A stretch of 64,000 nt of DNA from Setoptus koraiensis (lineage: Eukaryota > Arthropoda): the NCBI GenBank assembly GCA_048013815.1, contig CM106586.1:3534001-3598000 (forward strand), given 5' to 3'. Shown here in pieces: positions 1 to 9,632 of the stretch. The translations under genes were made by a program, and so were the position numbers. Every line of letters begins with the position of its first letter. Position 1 is the stretch's first letter. The notes under the pieces are model-generated. The model ran no database searches. It was not told the DNA's origin and saw nothing but the letters and a program-made list of their open reading frames with translations.

Positions 1-40
1 TGTTGCAACATTGTGACAGTTGTTGCAACACTGTCACAGT
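1..40. repeat. 20-bp direct repeat, two copies
   Basis: Two adjacent 20-bp copies begin with TGTTGCAACA and differ at a few positions. Their second halves (TTGTGACAGT and CTGTCACAGT) also form a short inverted repeat, TGTGACAGT / ACTGTCACA. No gene is recognised between here and about 3.1 kb. Confidence 0.7.
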
Positions 41-404
41 TGTCAGCTGATTATGTTGGGTGGCGCACACACAACATGACGATTGCGACACAGTGATGGC
101 AGTAATCGGGACCAATGAGCCTGGCCACTGTTTGTCCATCGGTCTTGCCATATGCCGGCACTAACAAACAGTGCACAGTTGGCATAAACTGCAACAATCA
201 ACAGCCGACTGGCATTAGTCGCTGTCGCTGTCTCTGTGTGTAACAATAATGCAAGCATCCGTTTCCGGTGTGCGCCACAACACACCCAAAGAGCACCTGT
301 TGCTTGTTGCATAAAGTTGGCCGCTGCAAGTTGTGCAGCTTGGTCCGTTCTCACTTGTGAGTCTGGCTGGTCGCATGGCCATAATTAGCCGGCCGCTCAT
401 CACT

Positions 405-474
405 CTGTAATACAGAGTCTGTATTACGGAGTCTGTGTTACGGAGTCTGTGTTACGGAGTCTGTATTGCAGATT
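405..474. repeat. 14-bp minisatellite, five copies
   Basis: Five head-to-tail 14-bp units with consensus CTGTRTTACGGAGT; the outer copies are diverged. The surrounding region (1-3095) is dense in short tandem repeats with no convincing coding potential, and the open frames across it are repeat artefacts. Confidence 0.85.
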
Positions 475-660
475 CTGTAACTTTCTCTGTCTGTACCGTG
501 GTAACTTGCACTGTCGTTGTTGCTACTGTCGCTGTTGTCGTTGTTGTTGTCGCTGTTGTTGCTGTTAACTGTTGGCAAGCAACGCAAGCAACAGCAACCG
601 CCCATGGCCCACACTGATGACAGGTGCATTTCGCAACACTTTTGTTGTGTCTGTCTCTGT

Positions 661-720
661 CTTATTCTCTGTCTTGCTCTCTGTCTTGCTCTCTGTCTTG
701 TTCTCTGTCTTGTTCTCTGT
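661..720. repeat. 12-bp minisatellite, five exact-length copies
   Basis: Five 12-bp units (CTTGYTCTCTGT). Because the period is a multiple of three, every frame stays open across it on both strands, which explains the open frames seen here. Confidence 0.85.
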
Positions 721-850
721 CGGCCTTTGTCTAGCCATACATGCCAAGCTGCATGTATCAAGCTAGATGCGCCCAGCCACACCAGACACAGAGCTGGCAA
801 GCTAGTTGGGCTGTGGGATATCTCATAAGTTGTGAGTGGCAACATGATGA

Positions 851-893
851 GATGGCTCGTAGGATGGCTCGTAAAATGGCTCGTAAGATGGCG
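851..893. repeat. 12-bp tandem repeat, 3.5 copies
   Basis: Units of GATGGCTCGTAR repeated in tandem with one substitution per copy. Confidence 0.75.
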
Positions 894-970
894 AAATGGT
901 GCGATTACGCAACAGCTGCACAGTTGGCACAACAGCCATGCCAGCAACAGTTGCCGGCTACTGCTGCTGC

Positions 971-1117
971 TGTTATATAATGTTATATAATGTTATATAA
1001 TACATGATGCAATGCAATATATAATACAAATTGTATGATGCAACAAGTCGTTTCGTCGCTCTCTTGTCGTCGTTATAATACCGGCACATATAATACATGT
1101 AATACATGTAATACATG
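971..1117. repeat. Two AT-rich tandem repeats (10 bp x3 and 9 bp x3)
   Basis: Positions 971-1000 are three copies of TGTTATATAA. Positions 1091-1117 are three copies of TAATACATG, and the stretch between them is AT-rich and partly repetitive. Confidence 0.75.
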
Positions 1118-1195
1118 TATGTAGTGTGATGGCGACCAAGAGCGGATTGTGCCGCCATTTGCCAGAATTGTGCCCAGTCACTACGGCAGCCAGTG

Positions 1196-1227
1196 AGAGA
1201 GACTCTCTCTCTCTCTCTCTGAGAGAG
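1196..1227. repeat. (CT)n microsatellite flanked by (GA)n
   Basis: A CT dinucleotide run of about ten units is bounded on each side by GAGAGAG, so the whole can fold on itself. Confidence 0.8.
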
Positions 1228-1260
1228 CGGCCATGCAAAAAAGCCAACAACCAAAATTCT

Positions 1261-1402
1261 ATCACTCTATCATTGCATCATTCTATCATTCCATCATTGC
1301 GTCATTGCATCATTGCATCATTGCATCACTGCATCATTGCACCAGTGCACCAGTGCATCAGTGCATCAGTGCACCAGTGCATCAGTGCATCAGTGCATCG
1401 CT
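1261..1402. repeat. 9-bp minisatellite, about 15 copies, TGCATCATT / TGCACCAGT family
   Basis: About 140 bp of 9-bp units. It grades from (ATCATTGC)-like copies on the left to (ACCAGTGC)- and (ATCAGTGC)-like copies on the right, so homogenisation has run along a gradient. The same unit family recurs at 38424-38476. Confidence 0.85.
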
Positions 1403-1650
1403 CGATCATGACGCTGGCAACATGGCAGCCGAATTGAATTGAATTCAATTGAGCTCGCTGCCAACAATCTGCGCGCAATCTCTGGCAAGCTCTGGCAATC
1501 TCTGGCAAGCGCGATGCTGGCAATTGTGTAGCCGCTCTCTCTCTCTCTCTCGCTCGTCGTTGTCGCTCTCTTGTCGCCTTTGTTGCTACCTGTACACGAA
1601 GAGAAAGAGCGACAGGTAGGCTGTTTGGCAGCCTCAGAGCCTTCAGAGAT

Positions 1651-1722
1651 TCGAGAGACTCGAGAGACTTGAGAGACTCGAGAGACTCGAGAGACTCGAG
1701 AGACTCGAGAGACTTGAGAGAC
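1651..1722. repeat. 9-bp minisatellite, eight copies (TCGAGAGAC)
   Basis: Eight exact-period copies of TYGAGAGAC. The antisense reading gives the Ser-Leu/Glu repeat seen in the minus-strand open frames here, which I do not regard as genes. Confidence 0.85.
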
Positions 1723-2536
1723 TGGCAGCCCGTCAGGGGCGGCGTCGCGGGGGCAGCCAACAGAACGAAACAAACTCTTGTTTCGCCTCATTCCATTTGT
1801 TGCCACTTTTGAATTGATGCAACAATCGCAGCGCTTGCAACTGCCGCATGCGAGTGCCCGAGCTTGCCATTTCTAATCGAAGCGGCGCTCGAAACGTTCG
1901 AAACGAGTGAGAGAATCTTGTTTTTCTCGCTGCATCTCTCCGCGGCCGCCAACTAGGCTCCACATTGGCATCACATGCGCATCACTCGCTTCGAGCTTCG
2001 AGCTTGACAGACAGCTGTTCGAGTCAAAACAGCGCGCTGTCACAGTGCTGTTGTCGCTGGCCGCTCGGTGGCTGTGTCATTGTTGTTGGCGCTGTTGTTG
2101 TCGCCGTTGTTGTCGTTGTGTGTCGAGCGCATCGTCGCCTGTCAACTATCCGCCGGCCGCTCCACGCCCAGGCCCGGCCAGTGGACGGGCTGCACTCGAG
2201 CCCCGAAGCCGGAGGGTGCGTCCATTCAGTCGATTGGCCGGCCCGGCTCGGCGCCGCTAACTGCCAACTGACTTGCGAGTCTCACAAGCTGTTGTCAGAG
2301 ACAAGCTGTGTCAGCGAGAAGCTGCTGAAACTGAAATTGGCTGTGATTGGGCTGGTCGTTGGCACTCGTTGCTGCGACCAGCGTCACTGGGCTGCTCAGA
2401 TCTGTATTTGGCCGGCCGGCGAGTGTCACAATTGTTTGGTCTCTTGTTTTGCCCCCTGTTCAGCGGCGCCCGTCATCGGCCCGAGCGCCGAAACAGCGAC
2501 CGAACCAACGACCAAACAGCGACCCAAACAAAGCCA

Positions 2537-2577
2537 ACAATTTGTTTGTCAGCCTCGCGAGCTGACAAACAAATTGT
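2537..2577. repeat. Perfect 17-bp inverted repeat with 7-nt loop
   Basis: Left arm 2537-2553 (ACAATTTGTTTGTCAGC) is the exact reverse complement of the right arm 2561-2577. The loop CTCGCGA lies between them. It lies upstream of the large gene at 3782 and has no obvious coding role. Confidence 0.9.
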
Positions 2578-3095
2578 GAGCTCGCCAAGACGTCGCAATG
2601 GCGAGCTTGTGGTCAATTGCTATGTGCGACAAAATGGCTCGCAAATGCTCGCTCGACAGGGGCTCCGCTTGCACGCATATATCACATATCTCACCTGATG
2701 CATATCGCCGTATTTGCCTGCGCTCGCTGCAGATATCGTATCCGATCGTCTTGTCGAGCTTCGCCTTGGCCGTGGCCTCGAACCGAAATGGCGGGCACCA
2801 TGACGGGCCAGAGTTTGCGGCGAATGGGCCTGATCGAGCATGCAACCGCAACGTCGTGTCCATGCTGCCGTTGTGTTGGTAATCGCGTTGTCGTTGTCAT
2901 GCTGTTGTTGTCGCTGTTGCCGTCGTGTCGCTGTTGCTGTTTGTCGAGGCGCTGTATGACCTTTCTCTCGTCTGTCGCATTCTGTTGGCAACAGACCGTC
3001 GCTGCGCCTCTGTCCATCTAGCCATTGTGTACAACGGCCATTGTCAATTGTGGCCGCTGCGCAAGCCGCCGCTGACCATCACAAGTTGCGCACAG

Positions 3096-3753
3096 GTGAG
3101 TCCGATTGTCAATTGGGCCGCTCGCTGCGTTTGCTGATCGTGACACACTGACGCAACCCCGGCTGACATTGCCTTGCATAATGCTGCCGTCATAATGTTG
3201 CGCAATACTGGCATAATGTTGCGCAATACTGGCATAAGGTTGCGCAACATTATGTTACGCAACACTATCTCGCCATATCTGCTGTGTGTGTGTGTGTGTG
3301 TGACAAACTGGCCATATGTCACACACTGGCCGCCGGTAACAGGCGAGTCGGGCATGCCGAAAATCACGGCCACTAGGGCTGCAACAATTCGCACGATGGC
3401 TCGGGCCATGCGTGCCCAGGCCAGCGCAGCGTCCGATGGCAGCAACACAATGGCCAATGGCCAGCAGACCAAATCGAACGACCAATTCAGACTGACCGGC
3501 TCGGACTGACCAATTCGGACTGAGCAATTCGGACCAATTCAGACCAATCCAGACCAGTCCAGACCAATGACAATGCGCGACACATATTATGCAATATGTG
3601 ATATCGCCGGGCTTTGCATCTCAATCTCAACTGCCGACTCTTGTCTTGATCGCAATCGCAATCGCGACGAATCGCGACGAGTCTCTACAAATCTCGACCA
3701 ATCGCAAAGAATCTCACCAATCTCTCTGTGTCTCATTGTGCTGACCGCAACAG
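3096..3753 (+). other. Probable 5'-UTR intron of the gene at 3782
   Basis: A consensus donor, CACAG|GTGAGT, lies at 3095/3096. A good acceptor with a pyrimidine-rich tract (TCTCTCTGTGTCTCATTG then ..CAACAG) ends at 3753. This would leave only 28 nt of second-exon leader before the ATG at 3782. An out-of-frame ATG at 3759 in that leader would be an overlapping upstream ORF. Inferred from splice consensus only. Confidence 0.45.
3191..3254. repeat. 21-bp tandem repeat with an inverted third copy
   Basis: CATAATGTTGCGCAA occurs at 3191-3205 and 3212-3226. Its exact reverse complement lies at 3240-3254, so copies 2 and 3 form a 15-bp hairpin with a 13-nt loop. Each copy carries the palindrome TTGCGCAA, an ideal C/EBP-type core. 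A (GT)n run follows near 3285-3303. Confidence 0.85.
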
Positions 3754-3781
3754 GTTTTATGGGTCGCTGCCGGAAAGGACA

Positions 3782-6700
3782 ATGCGCTACGTTAGCGGTT
3801 TTGTGTTTCTACTGGCGCTCATGTTCATCATTTGCATGCTCGCCTGGCCAACAAACAACAGCTCAACAAACAGTCAGCTAATGGTTGGCGACAACAACAA
3901 CAACAACAACAACAACAACAGGCAGCCTTTGGCGGGCAACAGAAACGCACTCAACAGACACAACCACGACAATGCTGCCGATGACAGCAACCAATGGAAT
4001 AATTACATTGATGAATTGAAGCAACAGCTGAGAAAGATCAACGACAACGACGACGACATCATCGCGACACCTATCGACTCTGTAGACAGACAGGCGCTCA
4101 CAGGGGGCCCACAACAACAGCAACAACAACAGCAACATGGCGACTATCTCAACGACCCAATGTCGCCCTCTGGCGCCCAACAAACAAACAACAAACAGGC
4201 GGACAACAACAAACAACAAGTGTCCACTACTAGGGCGCCGCCAACAGGAGCGCAAGCCAATGAGGAACCGGTGGTCAGCATGAGCGCAAGTCAGTCATCT
4301 TTCAATATCAATGCTGGTCATCGCAGCACCACAACAATGCCCGGCTTGTTTGTTTCGTCGTCGGACACCAGTGGGCTCGACGAGGAACGTGGCGCAAGTG
4401 GCGAGTCCACCGGTGACTCTGGTGACTCGTCAAATGCCAGCGACAGTGATAGAGAGGCCAGCGCCAGCGATCTTGACAGCGACAACATGTCAGACGAGGA
4501 CGGCGCCCGTCTGAAGACGTCGCTTGAGTCTACCACCTCGGCCATTTTGGGCGATCTACTTAAATCGGCCACAAGTTCACTCGTCGACAATAACAACAAC
4601 AACAGACACAACAGGTTGTTCCCGGGCGACCAACAACAGGATCCCATGGACACCTCGTTCGGCCCGTTCAGCCCGTTCGGTCTGCCTCTGGGTCTGTCGT
4701 TTCCGGCCAGCATGCGGGCCATGTCGGCGCCCAAAATGTCCGGCGCCACCATCATAATAAGCAGCTCGTCGTCCGGCTCACCGGATGCGCTGTTGTCGGC
4801 GTCGAGTGGCCCGCTTCATCATCATGGTGCCCACAACCATCGCCACAGCGGCAACAACCATTTGCATCAGCACCCGCATCATCACCATCATCATCACCAT
4901 CACCATCACAAGCCGACAGAGGGCAGAGTGTCAAGCAGCCAGGCGTCCGAAGCGTCGTTTTTGATGGCAGAGCCCCCATCAATTATGGCGTCGTCTATGA
5001 TGCCATCAATGATATTCGACAAGCTGTTCAGTCAACAACAACAACGATCTGCTGCCAACGACGCAAATCCGCTGACGCAATCTCCCAGACGCAGAGACGC
5101 GCAACACGAGACGTCGCCCAAGGGCGACATTTTGATCGCTTCCGGTCAACTCAGCTCCAACGCTCCATTCTTGCCTGCTCCATTGGCGCAATTGTTTGGC
5201 TTGGACGGGCCAGGTGGCGACATGACGCCAGTGTCAATATCGATCGGCAGACAATCAATGATGGGCCCACAAGCGGACAGGGAAATGGGGCCCCTGATCG
5301 AGTCTATTCTCAGTCAGCTGACCGGTGCCAGTCAATTGAGCGGCCCGGAGCCGGATGATGAGATCGACAAGTCCGGCAAATCGATGGCAGCATTCAGATT
5401 AGCGGATAGATTGGCCGCTAAGCGTGCCAGCGGTTCCGCGGGTCACGGTATATCGATGGCTCTGACGGCGCTGCCCGCAGCCAGAGCATCTATAACCGTC
5501 ACCTCGACCATCAAGGCGGCTCCCGGCGCGGATCTGGCCACAGCGGCAGCCGACAGCGGCAAGAAATTGGCCGCCAATGCCACCCAAACAGTTTCCTCTG
5601 ACACAAACAACAACAACAACAACACAGCAACAGGTGACATGAGCACGTCGGCCAGCAACGGGGCCCTTCCGGCCCATTTGGCCAACTTTACCTCTAGCAC
5701 GGCACATCCGGATGTGAGCAATCAGCAGCAGCAGCAACAGTTGATGATGGTGATGCCGCAGAGCCCGCTTAATCCCATGCTCAAGTTTGCTGCCAGCACC
5801 CTAATGGGTCGTCTGATGCAGGCGGCGCATCATCAGTCGCATAAGTCACCGGCTTATTTGCATCATCGTCATCACAGTAGCGGCAGCAGCGTTGATGACT
5901 CCGACGACGAACCGGAAAACTATTTTGATCATCGCGCTCACTCGCCATCCAGCGACACCGCCGACAACCGCATCTCAAACAAAGTCGACCATCCGCAGCA
6001 GCCAACTAGCGGCGACAGCAGCAGCAGCACTGTCATGAAATCAATGCTCCAACAAGCCGATATTGGCCAGATGCTGCCCGCGGGCCTCATGCAAATGCTA
6101 GACGAAATGCAACGGGCCAGCAGCGGCGCAATCAGCACAATTAACGGGCCCCCGCAGATGCGCATACTGCCCAATGGTCAGCAGGTGTTCTCCATGGAAC
6201 GTATCATAGAATTGCCAATGTCAACTCAAATGAGCAAAGAAGATGAACAACAAGACCAAGATATGATCGCAAATAGCTTTGTGTTTGGCAGGCCCACCAG
6301 CCAGGCACAGAGCCGAGCCAAACAACAAGAGGCCAAGTGGTCAGAACAGGACTCTGCTTCCAAGAGCAACCGATCTGCTGCGCCGGCCTCAATAGCGGAT
6401 ATATTGCCGCACGCGTTCAGACAATTGATAGCCCATCAGGCGCAACCTCACGTGCAACTGGTGACATCGGCCAGCAACAATCATGCCCAATTTGCTGACC
6501 ACACTAATCACGCGCACAATTCTATTCCGATTCGCTCTCGATCGTCGGCTTCCCCATTTCCTGCTGACATGATGATGATGCAATCGTCGCAATCACCAAT
6601 CAATCCTATTATGGTCATGCTACACATACCGAGCTCAAATGCGGGCACCAACTCGCCAACGCAAGCCAACGATAACAACGACAACGACCAAACCGATCAA

Positions 6701-8521
6701 CCGGATGTAATGTCTTCGATGCCCTTGTTGGATGATGGCATTCGCAACATACTGGCCGCTATACAGACAAATTTAAACACTAACAATGGCAACTCTAGTC
6801 ATAATAATCGCAACTCTGCCACCCATCAGCAACATCAACACCAGCGCGACAACAATCACAGAGGCAACAACAACAATTACGGTCTTGTCAACCTGTCGTC
6901 GGCCACCACCAACGCCAGTCCAGTGCTGTTGCCGCCGGTGTTGTCGTCACTAATTGAGCCACCACTGTCGCCAAGTCAATCGGTGGCTTTTGTTATGCCG
7001 ATAGCAACTAGTAACGGTAATTATCATCATCAGCATGCCAAATCAGCTAGGCAGCAGCAACAACTATCGACAACGGACACACAACAAATGACGGACCCTT
7101 CGGCCAGCAGCCTCGGCAGCGACCCCATTTCCGCCTCTGCCGACATTATGTCCTATTCGCATATGGCACCACCGCCGCCTCTTGCCGCCTTTGCTACCTC
7201 TGGACCTCATCACCAGCACTCTGGCCACTTACCAATGGCCGGCCCGGCTTACTATAACTCGGCCTACGGTCCACCACCGCCCCCGCCTTCTGGACCGTTC
7301 TTTGCCGCTGCGGCGCCGTTCGCGATGCATCCCATGGCTCTTATGTCGCCCGTTCCTGTAGGCCCCATGGGCCCCATGGCTCCGCCGCACATGAGTCCGT
7401 TTGTGGCTGGCTCTAATTACAATTCAATTTTAGCAAAGCAACCTATGATAGGTGGCGCCAGTCAGGATGGCCCAATGATTGAGCTCAATGTAGCTGCCGA
7501 GCAATCAGTTAGGAACAGAAACAGCAACGGCAACAACAGTACAATTAAAGCAATGATAACAAAATTATATAGTCAGCAACAACAACAATCAGAGCAGCAG
7601 GCTAATAGCAACAATTTAAATACAAATCAGTCAGTCACACCTGTGATCAGTTCTCCAGCGATTGATGTAGCGCCAAGCTCGCAAAACATCAACAAAATGA
7701 CCAATCTTATGACTTCCGACACTAATGTAGCCAGTCATTTTGAGCCAGTCTCTTGGGACAACAACAACAACAATAAATACTTTAAAATTATGAAAGAAAA
7801 AGTAGCATCTCTGGCCACACAAAAGCAAGTTGTTGCAACATCCTCTCCACTAATGACTAGATCATCGTCAATTGTGATAATGAACAACAATGAAAATAAT
7901 GATTCAGACAAGACAAATGTAAAATACACAGACAGCAACAATAATGATAACAACAAAATCAACTTGAATCAAAATTATGATATTAGAAATCAGTTATTTG
8001 GTGCGCCCAGATACAATCGCCAATCGTACCGACAACAGCGCCGGTTTGACCACCAATTCTATCCAGAATCTGGACCATCATTCACCGATCACGAAATCAA
8101 CAACATCATGCAAAGCAGATTTGGCCACCCGTCGGTCTGGCAAACCAGCCAACCAGTGAACCATGACAATCAACAGGGCTCGCCACTCAACAACCTAGAG
8201 TCAAGTGGTAGCAATCAGAAAGTTATGATACTTTACGCGGACGATCATCACACTAAAAATGGTGGCAATAAAGGCGATTCGATTCAAACAGACAGATTTG
8301 ATTCGGCAGGCTTAGATCCAACACAAGCTGTTGAAAGTAGTGATAGTGTAGCTTTTGCGCCAAGTCAAGCTGATGTTAATCATCAGCAACAACAACATCA
8401 TGAAAATCATCATGAAATTCGCTACTCGGCTCCAATAAGTGAAAGAATTGCATTGGGAATGTCGGCCGCCAGCGAAAGAAGACGACTAATGTTACGAAAC
8501 GATAAATCTAAAACTCTATGA
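3782..8521 (+). CDS. Giant low-complexity secreted or signal-anchored protein (1579 aa), function unknown
   Basis: A single long exon that I do not recognise. The chosen start at 3782 puts a hydrophobic stretch at residues 5-22 (SGFVFLLALMFIICMLAW), a signal peptide or type II anchor. The in-frame ATG 18 codons upstream lies before a likely splice acceptor. The rest is low complexity: poly-Asn near residue 40, Gln runs, acidic Ser/Asp patches (about 200-250), a His-rich block near 344-377 with 11 consecutive His, and a Pro/Met-rich block near 1127-1180 (PPPPPP, GPMGPMAPP). The last third is Asn-rich and ends in a basic tail (ERRRLMLRNDKSKTL). No catalytic or folded domain is visible. Codon choice changes along the gene: CAA/CAG/GCC-rich early, AT-richer after about 7.5 kb. 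It could be an extracellular matrix, cuticle or metal-binding protein; that is conjecture. Confidence 0.8.
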   Translation: MRYVSGFVFLLALMFIICMLAWPTNNSSTNSQLMVGDNNNNNNNNNRQPLAGNRNALNRHNHDNAADDSNQWNNYIDELKQQLRKINDNDDDIIATPIDSVDRQALTGGPQQQQQQQQHGDYLNDPMSPSGAQQTNNKQADNNKQQVSTTRAPPTGAQANEEPVVSMSASQSSFNINAGHRSTTTMPGLFVSSSDTSGLDEERGASGESTGDSGDSSNASDSDREASASDLDSDNMSDEDGARLKTSLESTTSAILGDLLKSATSSLVDNNNNNRHNRLFPGDQQQDPMDTSFGPFSPFGLPLGLSFPASMRAMSAPKMSGATIIISSSSSGSPDALLSASSGPLHHHGAHNHRHSGNNHLHQHPHHHHHHHHHHHKPTEGRVSSSQASEASFLMAEPPSIMASSMMPSMIFDKLFSQQQQRSAANDANPLTQSPRRRDAQHETSPKGDILIASGQLSSNAPFLPAPLAQLFGLDGPGGDMTPVSISIGRQSMMGPQADREMGPLIESILSQLTGASQLSGPEPDDEIDKSGKSMAAFRLADRLAAKRASGSAGHGISMALTALPAARASITVTSTIKAAPGADLATAAADSGKKLAANATQTVSSDTNNNNNNTATGDMSTSASNGALPAHLANFTSSTAHPDVSNQQQQQQLMMVMPQSPLNPMLKFAASTLMGRLMQAAHHQSHKSPAYLHHRHHSSGSSVDDSDDEPENYFDHRAHSPSSDTADNRISNKVDHPQQPTSGDSSSSTVMKSMLQQADIGQMLPAGLMQMLDEMQRASSGAISTINGPPQMRILPNGQQVFSMERIIELPMSTQMSKEDEQQDQDMIANSFVFGRPTSQAQSRAKQQEAKWSEQDSASKSNRSAAPASIADILPHAFRQLIAHQAQPHVQLVTSASNNHAQFADHTNHAHNSIPIRSRSSASPFPADMMMMQSSQSPINPIMVMLHIPSSNAGTNSPTQANDNNDNDQTDQPDVMSSMPLLDDGIRNILAAIQTNLNTNNGNSSHNNRNSATHQQHQHQRDNNHRGNNNNYGLVNLSSATTNASPVLLPPVLSSLIEPPLSPSQSVAFVMPIATSNGNYHHQHAKSARQQQQLSTTDTQQMTDPSASSLGSDPISASADIMSYSHMAPPPPLAAFATSGPHHQHSGHLPMAGPAYYNSAYGPPPPPPSGPFFAAAAPFAMHPMALMSPVPVGPMGPMAPPHMSPFVAGSNYNSILAKQPMIGGASQDGPMIELNVAAEQSVRNRNSNGNNSTIKAMITKLYSQQQQQSEQQANSNNLNTNQSVTPVISSPAIDVAPSSQNINKMTNLMTSDTNVASHFEPVSWDNNNNNKYFKIMKEKVASLATQKQVVATSSPLMTRSSSIVIMNNNENNDSDKTNVKYTDSNNNDNNKINLNQNYDIRNQLFGAPRYNRQSYRQQRRFDHQFYPESGPSFTDHEINNIMQSRFGHPSVWQTSQPVNHDNQQGSPLNNLESSGSNQKVMILYADDHHTKNGGNKGDSIQTDRFDSAGLDPTQAVESSDSVAFAPSQADVNHQQQQHHENHHEIRYSAPISERIALGMSAASERRRLMLRNDKSKTL

Positions 8522-8600
8522 GATCTTTTTATATATACATATACAGTTGATAAATATATTTTACAAGTAACTGATGTGGACAACGTTTGCGTATGTCGGT

Positions 8601-8606
8601 AATAAA
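8601..8606 (+). terminator. Poly(A) signal AATAAA of the large gene
   Basis: AATAAA lies 80 nt after the stop codon at 8521 and only 4 nt from the stop codon of the convergent gene (8610-8612). The two mRNAs must therefore overlap at their 3' ends. Confidence 0.6.
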
Positions 8607-8609
8607 CAA

Positions 8610-9632
8610 TTATCTTGAAACTTTATCATCATCACAACTATAAAAACTTCCATCGCTGCTGAGAGTAGATATAGAGTCAGAATCTACACTGTCGTCTTTG
8701 TCACCGAAGTCAGCATTATTATAGCCGAACATTTCAATATCTGGAGGTATTAGATCGTTTAGATCGCTGTTATTTGTATTGTGCTTGTTATAAGCAATAA
8801 GCTTATTAGTTGCTGCTAAGGCTCCATCACCACTAACAATACCATTAACTGTAGTGATTGAATTGACGGTTGTTTTGGTTGTACCATTAGTAATAGGCAA
8901 TGTTTCTTGACTAGAGTAGTCACCTTGGTCGCCACCTGTGCCCGTTTTGTCTTCGGCAAAGTGAACCTTCTTCTTTTTGGCTGATGATGTGACACTACCA
9001 GCATCACTAGATCCGGCTCTGGGCGTAGTAATTCTGGGCGATCTTGCGGGCGAATTTTTAAACCTGGACCTGGTTAATCGTTCGGGCAAGATTCCTGAGC
9101 TATGATCGTATTGAGTATCCTTGAGAATAGGTGCTAACAATGGGCGCAACATTGAATTATTAGGCTGATATAAGGGTTTGTTGCTAGAACTAGAGCGTCT
9201 GGTGGTGATCGATGGTGATGCATCGTGATTGTCGAATAGAAATTGCGTTGAGCACGAAGCCACTTCATCCGGAATTTTGGGAGTATCAAATTGTGGACAG
9301 GGTGAAGGCGAAGGTGAGGGCCGTTTCTGTGGCTGCGGCCGAATAGGTGTAACTGTGTAAATGGGCGTAGTAGGCTTCTTTTTTCTAACGGGAGACTCGT
9401 TTGTCGTTATTGTGCAATTTTGACTTGCTGCTGCCGCCGCCGTCCTCTTGTTCATTAATCTAGTGATGGGCCTGGTCCTGGTTTGTAGCTTGCGATCCGC
9501 TTCAAAATCGCGATTTGATATGTCGGCTATTGTGCTCACTTTGGTCCAATCTTTGAGCAGTTTGGCCTTCTCGGGGGGATACGGCCTTAGAACCACCTTA
9601 AGTTCAATCATGGACTCCAGCATGGACTCCAT
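8610..9632 (-). CDS. Uncharacterised 340-aa protein with a PP1-docking-like KVHF motif
   Basis: Intact single-exon frame with normal codon use for this locus; not recognised. The N-terminus (residues 1-45, MIELKVVLRPYPPEKAKLLK..) is the only part that looks folded. Then come a basic Ser/Pro-rich middle and, near residue 217, KKKKVHFAED. This fits the RVxF consensus ([K/R]-x-V-x-F) that many protein phosphatase 1 regulators use; the match is seen, the function inferred. The C-terminal third is Asn/Asp/Ser-rich and ends in an acidic tail (SISTLSSDGSFYSCDDD). Start chosen at the first of three in-frame Met (residues 1, 4, 8); an in-frame stop lies 13 codons upstream. It converges on the large gene with 88 bp between stops. 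A nuclear or cell-cycle PP1 adaptor is one possibility. Confidence 0.75.
   Translation of the reverse strand: MESMLESMIELKVVLRPYPPEKAKLLKDWTKVSTIADISNRDFEADRKLQTRTRPITRLMNKRTAAAAASQNCTITTNESPVRKKKPTTPIYTVTPIRPQPQKRPSPSPSPCPQFDTPKIPDEVASCSTQFLFDNHDASPSITTRRSSSSNKPLYQPNNSMLRPLLAPILKDTQYDHSSGILPERLTRSRFKNSPARSPRITTPRAGSSDAGSVTSSAKKKKVHFAEDKTGTGGDQGDYSSQETLPITNGTTKTTVNSITTVNGIVSGDGALAATNKLIAYNKHNTNNSDLNDLIPPDIEMFGYNNADFGDKDDSVDSDSISTLSSDGSFYSCDDDKVSR

Noticed and set aside
8218-8260. YADD in VMILYADDHHTKN, resembling a reverse-transcriptase active site
   Set aside because: It lies near the end of the low-complexity gene at 3782; no other polymerase motif is present, so it is coincidence.
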